Shown here: in pieces, positions 1 through 6,592 of the stretch
How the letters are laid out: each line of letters starts with the position of its first letter
How positions within the stretch are numbered: position 1 is the stretch's first letter
NCBI GenBank assembly: GCA_018224415.1
Contig: JAGTUZ010000251.1
Span: 1-8,959 of the forward strand
Origin: Bacteroidota bacterium
GTDB taxonomy: Bacteria; Bacteroidota; Ignavibacteria; SZUA-365
Direction: 5' to 3'
DNA length: 8,959 nt
Made by a program: the position numbers and the translations under genes
The notes under the pieces: model-generated
Told to the model about the DNA's origin: nothing
Seen by the model: the letters and a program-made list of their open reading frames with translations, nothing else
The model's database searches: none

Positions 1-1
1 C

Positions 2-226
2 TCCCTTATCCTCATGGATTTGTCGCTGCGTGACGGGGACGACGGCCTGAAAATCACGCGCAACATCCGGGAGAACGGCGCGCGTCCCGACATTCCCATC
101 ATCGCACTCACCGCGCATGCCTTTCCCGAAGACCGCAAGCGCAGCCTCGAGGCAGGCTGCAACGACTACGTGTCGAAGCCCTTCCAGTGGGTTCATCTGA
201 AAAGCATCATCGATAAGTATGTCTGA
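2..226 (+). CDS. Response regulator receiver domain, C-terminal part (5' end outside the window)
   Basis: The frame is open from the window edge (Ser-Leu-Ile-Leu before the first Met at base 14) and stops with TGA at 224-226. It encodes the second half of a CheY-like receiver. The phospho-acceptor Asp is encoded at 17-19 (in LMDLSL), the conserved Thr lies 31 residues later in ALTAHA, and the conserved Lys 22 residues after that in SKPF, which is the normal receiver spacing. Nothing follows the receiver, so this is either a single-domain response regulator or the C-terminal receiver of a hybrid histidine kinase. The ALTAHA...AGCNDYVSKPF wording is common in hybrid kinases, but the missing 5' part prevents a choice. 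The next gene starts 9 nt downstream on the same strand, so the two are probably co-transcribed. The domain is certain; the architecture is unknown. Confidence 0.88.
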   Translation, partial: SLILMDLSLRDGDDGLKITRNIRENGARPDIPIIALTAHAFPEDRKRSLEAGCNDYVSKPFQWVHLKSIIDKYV

Positions 227-235
227 GCGGGCGCA

Positions 236-1021
236 ATGCGATTCCGGCTCCCCGCGTTCCATCGATTTTTGTTTCCCGCCATTCTCTTTTCCGCCCTGGT
301 GTTCCCTGCGGCCGGTGTGACGGCGGCGGATTCCACGCTGCTTGCCGTCGAACCCGTGTTCATCCGGTTTTTCTCCCATGGTGGAGAGGCGAAGCTGCTG
401 CTGCGCTCATGCGCGATGAAGGAACTGTCGTTCGGGCTGCACATCGAGGCCCCGGCCGCCGACGCTTCCGGTGGTGCGCGATCGCTGGCACCCATGCTGA
501 CGCTCAGCGTCTCGTCTGTGACGCTGTCGCCGGGCGATTCCTGCACGGTTGTTGTCAGCGCCACGCTGCCGCCCGGGACGCCAGACGGCGAATATGTCGC
601 GCGCATCGTGATCGTTGACAACTCCGGCACCCGGGGTGATGAAACACTGCCCGAACGCCGTGTGCCCGTGAGGCTTCGCAAGGGCAACGTGATGGCCGAC
701 ATCAAACTCGGTGGTTTCGGTGCCGTGCGCGACGGAGACGAAGTGCGTTTTTCCATCGATCTCCAACCCCTGGGGAATGCCGTGTATCACGGCAATCTCC
801 ACGTGGAAATCACCGGCACCGCGGGCAAGGTCAGCCGCAAGCTGCATCGCCTCCTCGACGTCTACGAGCCGCAGCGTCTCGTCATTCCCATGAAGGGCGG
901 CGACATCCCGCCCGGCCGCTACAAGGTGTTTCTGAACTTCGTCAGCGACCGGCTGGACCTCGGCGACGAGGCCATCCCCGTGCTGCCGAAAAAATACACC
1001 GTCGAAATCAATATGCCCTGA
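236..1021 (+). CDS. Secreted two-domain Ig-like (pilus-chaperone-like) protein of unknown function
   Basis: This 261-residue protein starts with a Sec-type signal peptide: basic start (MRFRLPAFHR), hydrophobic core to about residue 27, probable cleavage near TAA-DS (about 31). The mature part is beta-rich and looks like two Ig-like sandwiches. The first (about 32-150) contains LSPGDSCTVVVSATLPPG and a GEYVARIVIVD strand, the pattern of periplasmic chaperone or NEW3/Fn3-like domains. The second (about 152-261) includes IPPGRYKVFLNF. There is no catalytic signature, membrane anchor or C-terminal sorting domain. The ATG follows the previous stop by 9 nt and has only a weak purine stretch (GAGCGGG) before it; the next gene starts 27 nt downstream, so it sits between two receiver proteins in a likely operon. 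It may bind surface or pilus subunits or be a sensor-associated periplasmic protein; both are guesses. I do not recognise a named family. Confidence 0.8.
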   Translation: MRFRLPAFHRFLFPAILFSALVFPAAGVTAADSTLLAVEPVFIRFFSHGGEAKLLLRSCAMKELSFGLHIEAPAADASGGARSLAPMLTLSVSSVTLSPGDSCTVVVSATLPPGTPDGEYVARIVIVDNSGTRGDETLPERRVPVRLRKGNVMADIKLGGFGAVRDGDEVRFSIDLQPLGNAVYHGNLHVEITGTAGKVSRKLHRLLDVYEPQRLVIPMKGGDIPPGRYKVFLNFVSDRLDLGDEAIPVLPKKYTVEINMP

Positions 1022-1048
1022 CAACTCCCAGCAACGGACACACGTCGC

Positions 1049-1432
1049 ATGAACGCACAGAAACTGCCTAATACAATCGTCGTGATCGAAGACATCGGCT
1101 CGATCACCAAATTGCTGTCAATCATCCTGCGCAAGGCGGGGTATGAGGTGGAGACCTTCGATACCGGCGAGGGCGCGTGCGAGTGGATGCGAACGCACGA
1201 ACCGGCGCTGGTGCTCTGCGATATCATGCTTCCGGGCATGCATGGGGAGGAAGTGCTGTCGTTCATCCGCGCGCTCCCGCATGGCGGGGAAATGCGGATT
1301 CTCGCGGTGACCGCGCTCGCCAACCCCGGCGACCGCGAACGCCTGCTCAAGCACGGCTTTACCGAACACATCGCCAAACCCATCAATCCCGGCACCTTCA
1401 TCTCCCAGATCCAGGAACACCTCCGCTCCTGA
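1049..1432 (+). CDS. Stand-alone CheY-like response regulator (single receiver domain)
   Basis: This 127-residue protein is a complete receiver domain and nothing else. It shows the acidic pair Glu14-Asp15 after the first strand (IVVIED), phospho-acceptor Asp58 in LVLCDIMLPGMHG, Thr88 in ILAVTALA and Lys110 in HIAKPI, all at canonical spacing; the LPGMHG turn is also typical. With no DNA-binding or enzymatic output domain it should act through protein contacts, either as a phosphorelay intermediate or an allosteric regulator of a partner kinase or enzyme. It lies 27 nt after the Ig-like gene and close to another receiver, suggesting one signalling operon whose kinase lies upstream of the window. 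No clear Shine-Dalgarno precedes the ATG. The 3' end converges on the dehydrogenase gene, leaving a 52-nt pyrimidine-rich gap with no clear terminator hairpin. Confidence 0.92.
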   Translation: MNAQKLPNTIVVIEDIGSITKLLSIILRKAGYEVETFDTGEGACEWMRTHEPALVLCDIMLPGMHGEEVLSFIRALPHGGEMRILAVTALANPGDRERLLKHGFTEHIAKPINPGTFISQIQEHLRS

Positions 1433-1484
1433 CGCTCCTCCGCTTCTGATTTGCTCTCCACCTCTTTTCTCCCGCCCGGCTGGA

Positions 1485-3047
1485 TCAGAACAGTTGCGAC
1501 CAGATCCTCGTGTTTGCGGGGTATTCCGGCGTCGCGATGACCGTACTGATGCAGAAGCGACGCAGGGCTTCCTCGATGGAGACCGTGCCCAGCGCCGAGT
1601 CACGCTTTCCGGTGAAGGGGAAATGGTCCGGCCCCCGCTGGCATTTGCCGTTGATATTCACGCGTCCCACGCAGCGCGCAGCCGCCGTCACCACGCGAGT
1701 CAGCTGTTCCGGAGAGGATCCGAACACGCTGCACTGCTGGCCATAGCGCGCGTGCTTGATGTATTCGAGTGCTTCCTGTTCCTCGCGGAAGGTCATGATG
1801 GGGAGGATGGGACCGAACTGTTCCTCGTCGTGCACGCGCATTGCCTCGGTGACGCCGGAGAGCAGGGCCGGGCGCATGAGCGTGAGCAGGCGCTCGCCGC
1901 CGCCATCGTTCTCGATCACGGCACCGTGGCGCAGCGCATCGGCCAGCAGCTCCTCGAGCCATTCCGCGTGTTCGGGACTGCTGAGCGGCGTGCAGCGCAC
2001 GTCCTCCCAGGGCATGCCGGGTTCCGCCGAGCAGAATTCCTCGCGAAGCCGCGCGACAAATTCGCGTGCGATGTCTTCATGCAGCAGCAGCATCTTGATC
2101 GCGGCACAGCGCTGTCCGTTGAACGCCAGCGCGCCTTTCACGCATTCCTCGACGGTGATGTCCATTGGCGCGTCGGGCAGCACGATTGCGGCATTCTTGG
2201 CCTCGAGTCCCAGCACCTTGTGCAGGCGGTGCGGGGCCGGATGCACGGCGATGAGCGCGTCGGCGGTGTCGCTGCCGCCGATGAAGGCAAAGACGTCCAC
2301 CGCGCCCGATGCCATCAGCGGTGGAAGCAGGCGCTTGCCGTCACCGAAAAGCAGGTTGACCGCTCCGGTGGGAAAAAACGTCTCCAGCAGCGGGAGCAGA
2401 TGCGTGTACAGGAGTCCGCCATGCGGCGGGGCTTTCACGATAACGCTGTTGCCCATGAGCAGGGCGGGAATGGCGTTGGTCAGTGTTTCGTAGAACGGGT
2501 AGTTGTAGGGACCGACGCAGAGCACAACGCCGATGGGAAGCAGATCCACGCGTCCCACGACCTGCTGCAGCGAGGTGTCCCGGCGCTCGCGCTTGTCCAG
2601 CGCAAGCGCGGCGTCGATGGTTTCGAGCGCGTATTCCAGCGTGCGGTCGAACTCGTTGCAGGCCTCGGCATGCACCTTGCCGACTTCCCACATGATATGC
2701 GATGCGATGCGATCGCGCAGGGGGCGCAGCGCATCGATGAATGCGCGCACCGTATCCGCGCGCTGCTCGAGCGAGCGCGACGGCCATACGCCATCGCCGC
2801 GGTCGAAGGCCCCGAGCGCCGCCGCCAGGGCCTCTTCCGCCTGCTGTTCGTCGAGATCGGGAAGTGCGCCCAGGCACGGGTACTCCGGCAACTCTCCCGC
2901 GCGCAACGGCACGGGCGAGAATATCGGACGCAGGGGTCCGTTCCACTGACGCTGGCCGCCGGCCAGGTAGTGGCGGCATTCGACCACAGGCGGACGGAAC
3001 GCGGGGGGGATCTGTTCGAAGGAGACGAGTCGGGATTCGAGTGTCAT
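1485..3047 (-). CDS. gapN: GapN-like NADP-dependent non-phosphorylating glyceraldehyde-3-phosphate dehydrogenase (ALDH superfamily)
   Basis: This 520-residue aldehyde dehydrogenase most resembles the GapN/ALDH11 group, which oxidises glyceraldehyde 3-phosphate directly to 3-phosphoglycerate with NADP+, bypassing the ATP-yielding step of glycolysis. Counting from the ATG at 3047: oxyanion Asn182 in GPYNYP, cofactor Lys205 in VIVKAPP, general base Glu282 in GLEAKN, nucleophile Cys314 in FNGQRCAAIK and Glu409 in EEQFGP. The Arg before the Cys and the C-terminal CQRGPDHFPFTGKRDS block are GapN-like. It is about 45 residues longer than Streptococcus GapN, mostly at the N terminus, as I recall for Bacteroidetes-type homologues. 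The frame can be extended to TTG at 3095, but residues before MTLESR come from a duplicated 20-bp unit and look non-native. No Shine-Dalgarno precedes either start. Substrate is inferred from motifs; another aldehyde is possible. Confidence 0.85.
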   Translation of the reverse strand: MTLESRLVSFEQIPPAFRPPVVECRHYLAGGQRQWNGPLRPIFSPVPLRAGELPEYPCLGALPDLDEQQAEEALAAALGAFDRGDGVWPSRSLEQRADTVRAFIDALRPLRDRIASHIMWEVGKVHAEACNEFDRTLEYALETIDAALALDKRERRDTSLQQVVGRVDLLPIGVVLCVGPYNYPFYETLTNAIPALLMGNSVIVKAPPHGGLLYTHLLPLLETFFPTGAVNLLFGDGKRLLPPLMASGAVDVFAFIGGSDTADALIAVHPAPHRLHKVLGLEAKNAAIVLPDAPMDITVEECVKGALAFNGQRCAAIKMLLLHEDIAREFVARLREEFCSAEPGMPWEDVRCTPLSSPEHAEWLEELLADALRHGAVIENDGGGERLLTLMRPALLSGVTEAMRVHDEEQFGPILPIMTFREEQEALEYIKHARYGQQCSVFGSSPEQLTRVVTAAARCVGRVNINGKCQRGPDHFPFTGKRDSALGTVSIEEALRRFCISTVIATPEYPANTRIWSQLF

Positions 3048-3070
3048 GGGCGGGATTCGAGTGTCATGGG
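3031..3070. repeat. Perfect 20-bp tandem duplication over the gapN start
   Basis: The unit cgggattcgagtgtcatggg occurs twice without a gap (3031-3050 and 3051-3070), with a degraded third start (ggattcga at 3074-3081). Each copy carries a minus-strand ATG (3047 and 3067). Because 20 is not a multiple of 3, the upstream ATG is out of frame with gapN. Confidence 0.95.
3044..3067 (-). other. Possible 7-codon upstream ORF overlapping the gapN start
   Basis: Reading the minus strand from the ATG in the second repeat copy gives MTLESRP followed by TGA. This stop overlaps the gapN ATG in the arrangement ATGA (3047-3044), typical of translational coupling. The peptide repeats the first residues of the dehydrogenase (MTLESR), as expected from duplication of the start region. 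No Shine-Dalgarno is visible, so whether it is translated is unknown. Confidence 0.4.
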
Positions 3071-3096
3071 TACGGATTCGATCGGAGGCGGCCAAC

Positions 3097-3108
3097 GCGT
3101 CATGACGC
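3097..3108. promoter_or_regulatory. 12-bp perfect palindrome in the gapN leader (possible operator)
   Basis: gcgtcatgacgc is a perfect palindrome between the two tandem duplications of the gapN/DUF2461 divergent region. Its position and symmetry fit a dimeric regulator site, but a 12-bp palindrome may be chance and no regulator gene is adjacent. Confidence 0.3.
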
Positions 3109-3139
3109 TGGTCGCGATATGCCGCTGGTCGCGATATGC
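3106..3139. repeat. Perfect 17-bp tandem duplication upstream of gapN
   Basis: The unit cgctggtcgcgatatgc occurs at 3106-3122 and 3123-3139, followed by a fragment resembling part of the unit (cggtcg, 3140-3145). The first copy overlaps the end of the 12-bp palindrome. It lies 59-92 bp upstream of the gapN ATG, where promoter or operator elements are expected. The rest of the divergent gap (3140-3273) shows no further gene or structure that I can support. Confidence 0.93.
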
Positions 3140-3273
3140 CGGTCGTTGTGAAACGCCGGTGCCGTTCGCGGCGCGGACATCCTCAAACATACGGATTTCC
3201 GCGGAGCTATCTTCCGCGCGACAGCGCCACAGTCCGCGCCCGAGGATGCGAGCCGTCGCGGGGCCGTTTCCAA

Positions 3274-3302
3274 TTTATCTGCTTTCCTGTATCTTTTATG
3301 AT
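3274..3302 (+). promoter_or_regulatory. Possible sigma70-like promoter for the DUF2461 gene
   Basis: TATGAT (3297-3302) matches the -10 consensus at five of six positions. The hexamer 17 nt upstream, TTTATC (3274-3279), is a weak -35. It lies in the only AT-rich stretch of the divergent gap and would give a leader of about 30 nt before the ATG at 3338. Confidence 0.3.
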
Positions 3303-3337
3303 CAACGTCCCGTTTCACCCGCAGCAGCGAGCATTGC

Positions 3338-4045
3338 ATGGCACGTCCGGTCAATCCCTTCAACGAAGACACTCTCCCGCCCTTTGGTGGTTTTCCGAAA
3401 GACACATTGCGTTTCCTTCGTGAGCTGAAGAAGAACAACAGCCGCGAGTGGTTCACCGAAAACAAGCATCGTTACGAGCAGGCGATCAAGGAGCCCATGC
3501 TCATGCTGCTCGAGTCGCTGGCGGCACGGCTGCGCGTGGCGCATCCAGATATCGTGCTCGAGCCGAAGAAGGCGATGTACCGCATTTACCGCGACGTGCG
3601 TTTCAGTGCCGACAAGTCGCCGTACAAGGAATGGGTTGCTGCGGCTTTCACCTACCGGGGCTTCGACCGCAAGCAGGACGCCGCGTTTTATTTCCATTTC
3701 TCCCCTGAAGAATTCGGCATCGGCGGCGGATTGTACGCTCCGACGGGAGACCGGCTCAAGAACGTGCGCAAGGCCATCGACGCCGACGCATCGCCGCTGC
3801 ATGCGATTCTGAAGGAAAAAAGCTTCCGGAAATATTTCGGGGAGTTACAGGGGGAGGAACTCGCGCGCGTGCCGCAGGGCTTTGACAAGGAGCATCCCGA
3901 GGTCGCGTTGCTGCGGAAGAAGCAGTTTCTGTGCTGGGCCACACAGCCAACGTCGGCGCTGGCCGACGCTGCGGTGGTCGAGCTGTTGCTGGCGCATTTC
4001 TCCGCGATGGCGCCCTTCGTCCGCTGGCTGGTCGATCACTCCTGA
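3338..4045 (+). CDS. DUF2461 family protein (TIGR02453)
   Basis: This 235-residue protein matches the DUF2461/TIGR02453 family along its whole length, with the expected size. Hallmarks in order are FLRELKKNNSREWF (about 26-39), the family core RIYRDVRFSADKSPYK (82-97), and FYFHFSPEEFGIGGGLYAP (117-135), followed by the NVRKAI helix and a C-terminal KKQFLCW segment (about 196-202). There is no signal peptide or membrane segment, so it is cytoplasmic. The biochemical function of the family is unknown and the context does not help: it is divergent from gapN and its stop lies 10 nt from that of the convergent phosphoesterase. The ATG at 3338 is the first in frame after an AT-rich promoter-like segment and has no Shine-Dalgarno. 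Family assignment is confident. Confidence 0.9.
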   Translation: MARPVNPFNEDTLPPFGGFPKDTLRFLRELKKNNSREWFTENKHRYEQAIKEPMLMLLESLAARLRVAHPDIVLEPKKAMYRIYRDVRFSADKSPYKEWVAAAFTYRGFDRKQDAAFYFHFSPEEFGIGGGLYAPTGDRLKNVRKAIDADASPLHAILKEKSFRKYFGELQGEELARVPQGFDKEHPEVALLRKKQFLCWATQPTSALADAAVVELLLAHFSAMAPFVRWLVDHS

Positions 4046-4055
4046 GGGATGGTGA

Positions 4056-5366
4056 TCAGCTCCGGGGTGTTGGGCGGGAGGTGAGCACGTAGAGAGGGAT
4101 TTCGGTGGGACAGCCCAGCCGGTAAGGAAACCAGTGGCCCGCTCCCGAGGAGACGTTCAGTTTAGAACCGTTTATTTCGTACAATCCCCACATATATTTT
4201 TCCGGAAGTGTTGCATTCAGCACGCTGCGGCCGTTGAAGCCGATCTGTCCGCCGTGAGTGTGTCCGGAAAGCGTCAGGTCCACCCCCGCGCGCGCCGCGG
4301 CGTTGAAGCCGTCGGGCCGATGGCAGAGCAGGAGGCTGAACGCCTGCGACGGCATGTCTTGCAGGGCGGCGTCGATGCTCTGCTCGTAGAAGCGTGCGGG
4401 CAGACCGAAGTTGATGCGTGGGTCGTCGGCGCCGGCGACATACAGCGGTGTGCCCCCGACGTCAACCGTTGTGCCGCTGTCGAGCAGCAGGGGAATGGGA
4501 CTTTGGTCGTACGCGCGGCGGACGGCGTGGATGCCGCGGAAATATTCATGGTTGCCGATGGACGCAAAGCTGCCGAGGCGGCTTGGAATGCTCCCCACCA
4601 GGCGCAGCGCGTCGAGATAGGTGTCGGCGTCGTCGGAGAAATCGCCGGTGAGCAGCACCAGGTCGGGTTTCATCGTGGCGGATAGCTCGACGATCCGTTC
4701 GACGTCGTCGAAGTTGATGATCAATCCGACATGCACATCGGTGATCTGCAGAATGCGCAATCCCTCCAGCGCCGGAGGAAGCTGGGGATAGTGCAGCGGG
4801 ATGACCGGCGTACGCGGGTCGCGTGTGGCGGATATCAGACCCGTGCCACCGGCGGTGATCGCGAGCACGGGGAATATCGCCGCCGTGGTGGTGAGGATTT
4901 TCCGGCGTTTCAGATCCGGAACCTGGGCGTCTGCTTCTCCGACCCCGCCATCGCGCAGATTGTTGCTATCGCGCAGAGTGCTGTCGTCTCGCAGATTGTT
5001 GCCATCGCGGGGTATATCGTCGTTGTTGTTGCTGGCGCTCCGGCGCCGCGCAAACCAGGCGACAAAGCGATCGATGGTATGGAAAATCGCCGAAAGCGGG
5101 AGCGAGATCATCAGCGCCAGTCCCAGCACCAGGGCGGCGGTGGTGAGCGGGGCGCCAATGCTCACGAGGACGTCGGCCTCGAATGCGATGCCCAGGGCCC
5201 AGAGCGCAAGTCCCGTGATGCCTGCGATCGGCAGGCCGTAGGAGAGGCGCCGCACGGCGCGATAGCGCCACCAGTCGGGATGGAGTTTCTTGAGCAGGAG
5301 GATTTCCAGGCCGCTGAGCACTGCCAGGACAACCATGCTGAAGATGATAGGGAAATACACTCTCAT
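4056..5366 (-). CDS. Membrane-anchored calcineurin-like metallophosphoesterase (YkuE/YaeI/LpxG-like)
   Basis: The protein has 436 residues from the ATG at 5366. An upstream ATG at 5453 would add 29 polar residues before the first membrane helix and looks spurious. The N-terminal part has about three hydrophobic helices (4-26, 45-63, 68-95), then a polar linker with an RD-x-x-x-L hexapeptide repeat (about 112-141), then LKRRKIL and a fourth hydrophobic helix (158-178). The catalytic domain carries the two-metal motifs ITDVHVG (Asp210, His212), LLTGDFSD (Asp242), GNHEYF (Asn272, His273), LCHRPDGF (His349) and SGHTHGGQ (His369, His371). This form of the fold is found in B. subtilis YkuE, E. coli YaeI and the lipid A enzyme LpxG of Chlamydia, so a membrane-proximal phosphodiester or pyrophosphate substrate is likely. 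The exact substrate cannot be read from the sequence. Confidence 0.88.
   Translation of the reverse strand: MRVYFPIIFSMVVLAVLSGLEILLLKKLHPDWWRYRAVRRLSYGLPIAGITGLALWALGIAFEADVLVSIGAPLTTAALVLGLALMISLPLSAIFHTIDRFVAWFARRRSASNNNDDIPRDGNNLRDDSTLRDSNNLRDGGVGEADAQVPDLKRRKILTTTAAIFPVLAITAGGTGLISATRDPRTPVIPLHYPQLPPALEGLRILQITDVHVGLIINFDDVERIVELSATMKPDLVLLTGDFSDDADTYLDALRLVGSIPSRLGSFASIGNHEYFRGIHAVRRAYDQSPIPLLLDSGTTVDVGGTPLYVAGADDPRINFGLPARFYEQSIDAALQDMPSQAFSLLLCHRPDGFNAAARAGVDLTLSGHTHGGQIGFNGRSVLNATLPEKYMWGLYEINGSKLNVSSGAGHWFPYRLGCPTEIPLYVLTSRPTPRS
4950..5003 (-). repeat. Three 18-bp tandem repeats encoding a hydrophilic hexapeptide linker
   Basis: Units at 4950-4967, 4968-4985 and 4986-5003 share most bases and encode RDGNNL, RDDSTL and RDSNNL, followed by a partial RDGG. 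They lie in the metallophosphoesterase linker after an Asn/Asp-rich run (SNNNDDIP), between the N-terminal membrane helices and the catalytic module. Copy number may vary between strains without affecting frame. Confidence 0.85.
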
Positions 5367-5473
5367 GGGAACCGTCCGATCTTCATTCTCATATAATGGG
5401 GCTCCGCAATTCCTGGAACAATGGAAAAAGCGGGTGCCAAGGCGGCGGACCAAGGGAAAATCACCTTCTGTTC

Positions 5474-5502
5474 TTGATTGGAAGGTCCCTGTGTGCTACC
5501 AT
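5474..5502 (+). promoter_or_regulatory. Possible extended -10 promoter for the beta-propeller gene
   Basis: TTGATT (5474-5479), a 17-nt spacer and TACCAT (5497-5502), with TG at 5494-5495 making an extended -10, resemble a sigma70-type promoter. It would start transcription about 40 nt before the ATG at 5549. Each hexamer matches only four of six consensus positions. Confidence 0.35.
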
Positions 5503-5548
5503 TGTAATCAGCCGTGAAGTCCTTACCCATAGCCAAACGAGTTTACCC

Positions 5549-6565
5549 ATGAAACAATTCCTCACCGTCTTCGCCCTGATGCTTCTCGCCCTGTCGATCA
5601 GCGGCGGGATCGCCTCCGCGCAGAAGCCCATCGTGTATGCCGCGCTCACGGACGAAGGGAACATCGCCGTGGTGGATCCCGGAAGCAGCCGTCTGTTGCA
5701 GCGCATCCAGGTGGGCCGCGACCCGATGGACGTCGTGCTCAACGCCGACCGCACCCGTCTTTATGTCAGCAACACCGGGGACATCACCGTGTCCATCGTT
5801 GACCTGGCCAAAGCGGAGGTCGTGCAGGTGCTGCGTCTGCCGGTGAACCGCCGCGGCATCAACGCCGGCGTGATGATCAGGAACTGGGAAGGGACGAGGA
5901 TGTACGTTGCCGAGCGTTCGGACGATCCGGATCGCGATCTCCGCGTGTACGTCATCGACACGCAGAAAGAAATGGTTATTGCGCAGTTCGATGCGGGCAA
6001 GGACATCAGCGCCATGGCCGTGTCACATGACGGGACGAAGCTGTTTGTGGTCAACAAAGGCCAGGGCGTGCGTGTGTTCGCCACCGACGACAATCGCCAG
6101 CTCGGCAGCGTGACCCCGCTGGCCGGCAGTGAGAGCGGTTTGTTCGGCATCGCCTGCAGTCCGACCGAGCCCAAGGCCTACCTCACCTATGGCAACGCCA
6201 ACAAGGTGCAGGTGGTCAACACCGCCAGCAACCAGCAGACCGGTGTGATCGGGGTACCGAAATACCACACGGGCATACAGAAGCGCATCGTGTACAGTCC
6301 CGACGGCAAATACGCGTTTGTGTTGAACTACAAGGACACCTTCAAGGAAATCGACGGCGTCAACGTGATCGATGCGGGCAAGGACGAGATCACGAAGATC
6401 TTCAACGCCGGCGTCGTGCGCAACGGCATCGCGATCAACCACAACAACAGGATTGTCTACGTCGCATCGAACGACCTGAAGTGGTACGACCTCCTCACCC
6501 TCGAGCACATCCGCTCCATCTCCCTGCGCACCACCATCGGTGGCATCGTCGTCGTCGAGCGCTGA
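5549..6565 (+). CDS. Secreted YVTN/WD40-like beta-propeller protein
   Basis: The protein has 338 residues from the ATG at 5549. The frame is open further upstream, but only this start gives a clean Sec signal peptide (MKQFL, hydrophobic core, IASA-QK cleavage after residue 24). The mature part consists of repeated propeller-blade units, each with a VxVVD or similar strand and a D-G-T/K-x-L-Y/F-V turn: YAALTDEGNIAVVD, RTRLYVSN, TRMYVAER, TKLFVVNKG, PKAYLTYGN, GKYAFVLNY and RIVYVASN. This suggests six or seven blades closing one propeller. Such periplasmic or surface propellers usually serve as binding scaffolds; no enzymatic or metal-binding motif stands out and there is no C-terminal sorting domain. 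It is monocistronic, divergent from the phosphoesterase and followed by two strong hairpins. Partner unknown. Confidence 0.85.
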   Translation: MKQFLTVFALMLLALSISGGIASAQKPIVYAALTDEGNIAVVDPGSSRLLQRIQVGRDPMDVVLNADRTRLYVSNTGDITVSIVDLAKAEVVQVLRLPVNRRGINAGVMIRNWEGTRMYVAERSDDPDRDLRVYVIDTQKEMVIAQFDAGKDISAMAVSHDGTKLFVVNKGQGVRVFATDDNRQLGSVTPLAGSESGLFGIACSPTEPKAYLTYGNANKVQVVNTASNQQTGVIGVPKYHTGIQKRIVYSPDGKYAFVLNYKDTFKEIDGVNVIDAGKDEITKIFNAGVVRNGIAINHNNRIVYVASNDLKWYDLLTLEHIRSISLRTTIGGIVVVER

Positions 6566-6592
6566 GGAGGGGCGAGCACGGATAAGAATGTC

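Noticed and set aside
193..1024. Minus-strand frames opposite the Ig-like gene
   Set aside because: The plus frame has a signal peptide, a beta-strand pattern and operon spacing; the minus frames have none.
3031..3139. CRISPR-like array in the gapN leader
   Set aside because: The repeats are two different units, each in only two adjacent copies with no spacers, and no cas genes are present.
1494..3428. A 644-codon open frame on the plus strand opposite gapN
   Set aside because: Its translation is rich in His, Arg, Gln and Ala with no domain pattern, and it lies antisense to a gene with clear catalytic motifs. It is a GC-driven shadow frame.
3100..3465. Minus-strand frame starting inside the DUF2461 gene and crossing the gapN leader
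   Set aside because: No recognisable domain; it runs antisense through the conserved DUF2461 N terminus and into repeat DNA.
4034..4057. Small inverted repeat gatcac/gtgatc spanning the two convergent stop codons
   Set aside because: Only 6 bp with a 12-nt loop and no T-run; too weak to call a terminator.
4134..5396. Long plus-strand frames opposite the phosphoesterase (4134-4685 and 4731-5396)
   Set aside because: They have low-complexity composition without motifs and are antisense to a well-supported enzyme.
5392..5397. Perfect TATAAT on the plus strand
   Set aside because: No -35-like hexamer lies 16-18 nt upstream and it is about 150 nt from the propeller start. It is AT-rich leader DNA of the divergent phosphoesterase gene; a closer candidate promoter exists at 5474-5502.
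5396..5548. N-terminal extension of the propeller protein to an ATG at 5396
   Set aside because: The 51 added residues would bury the signal peptide, and they overlap the predicted promoter.
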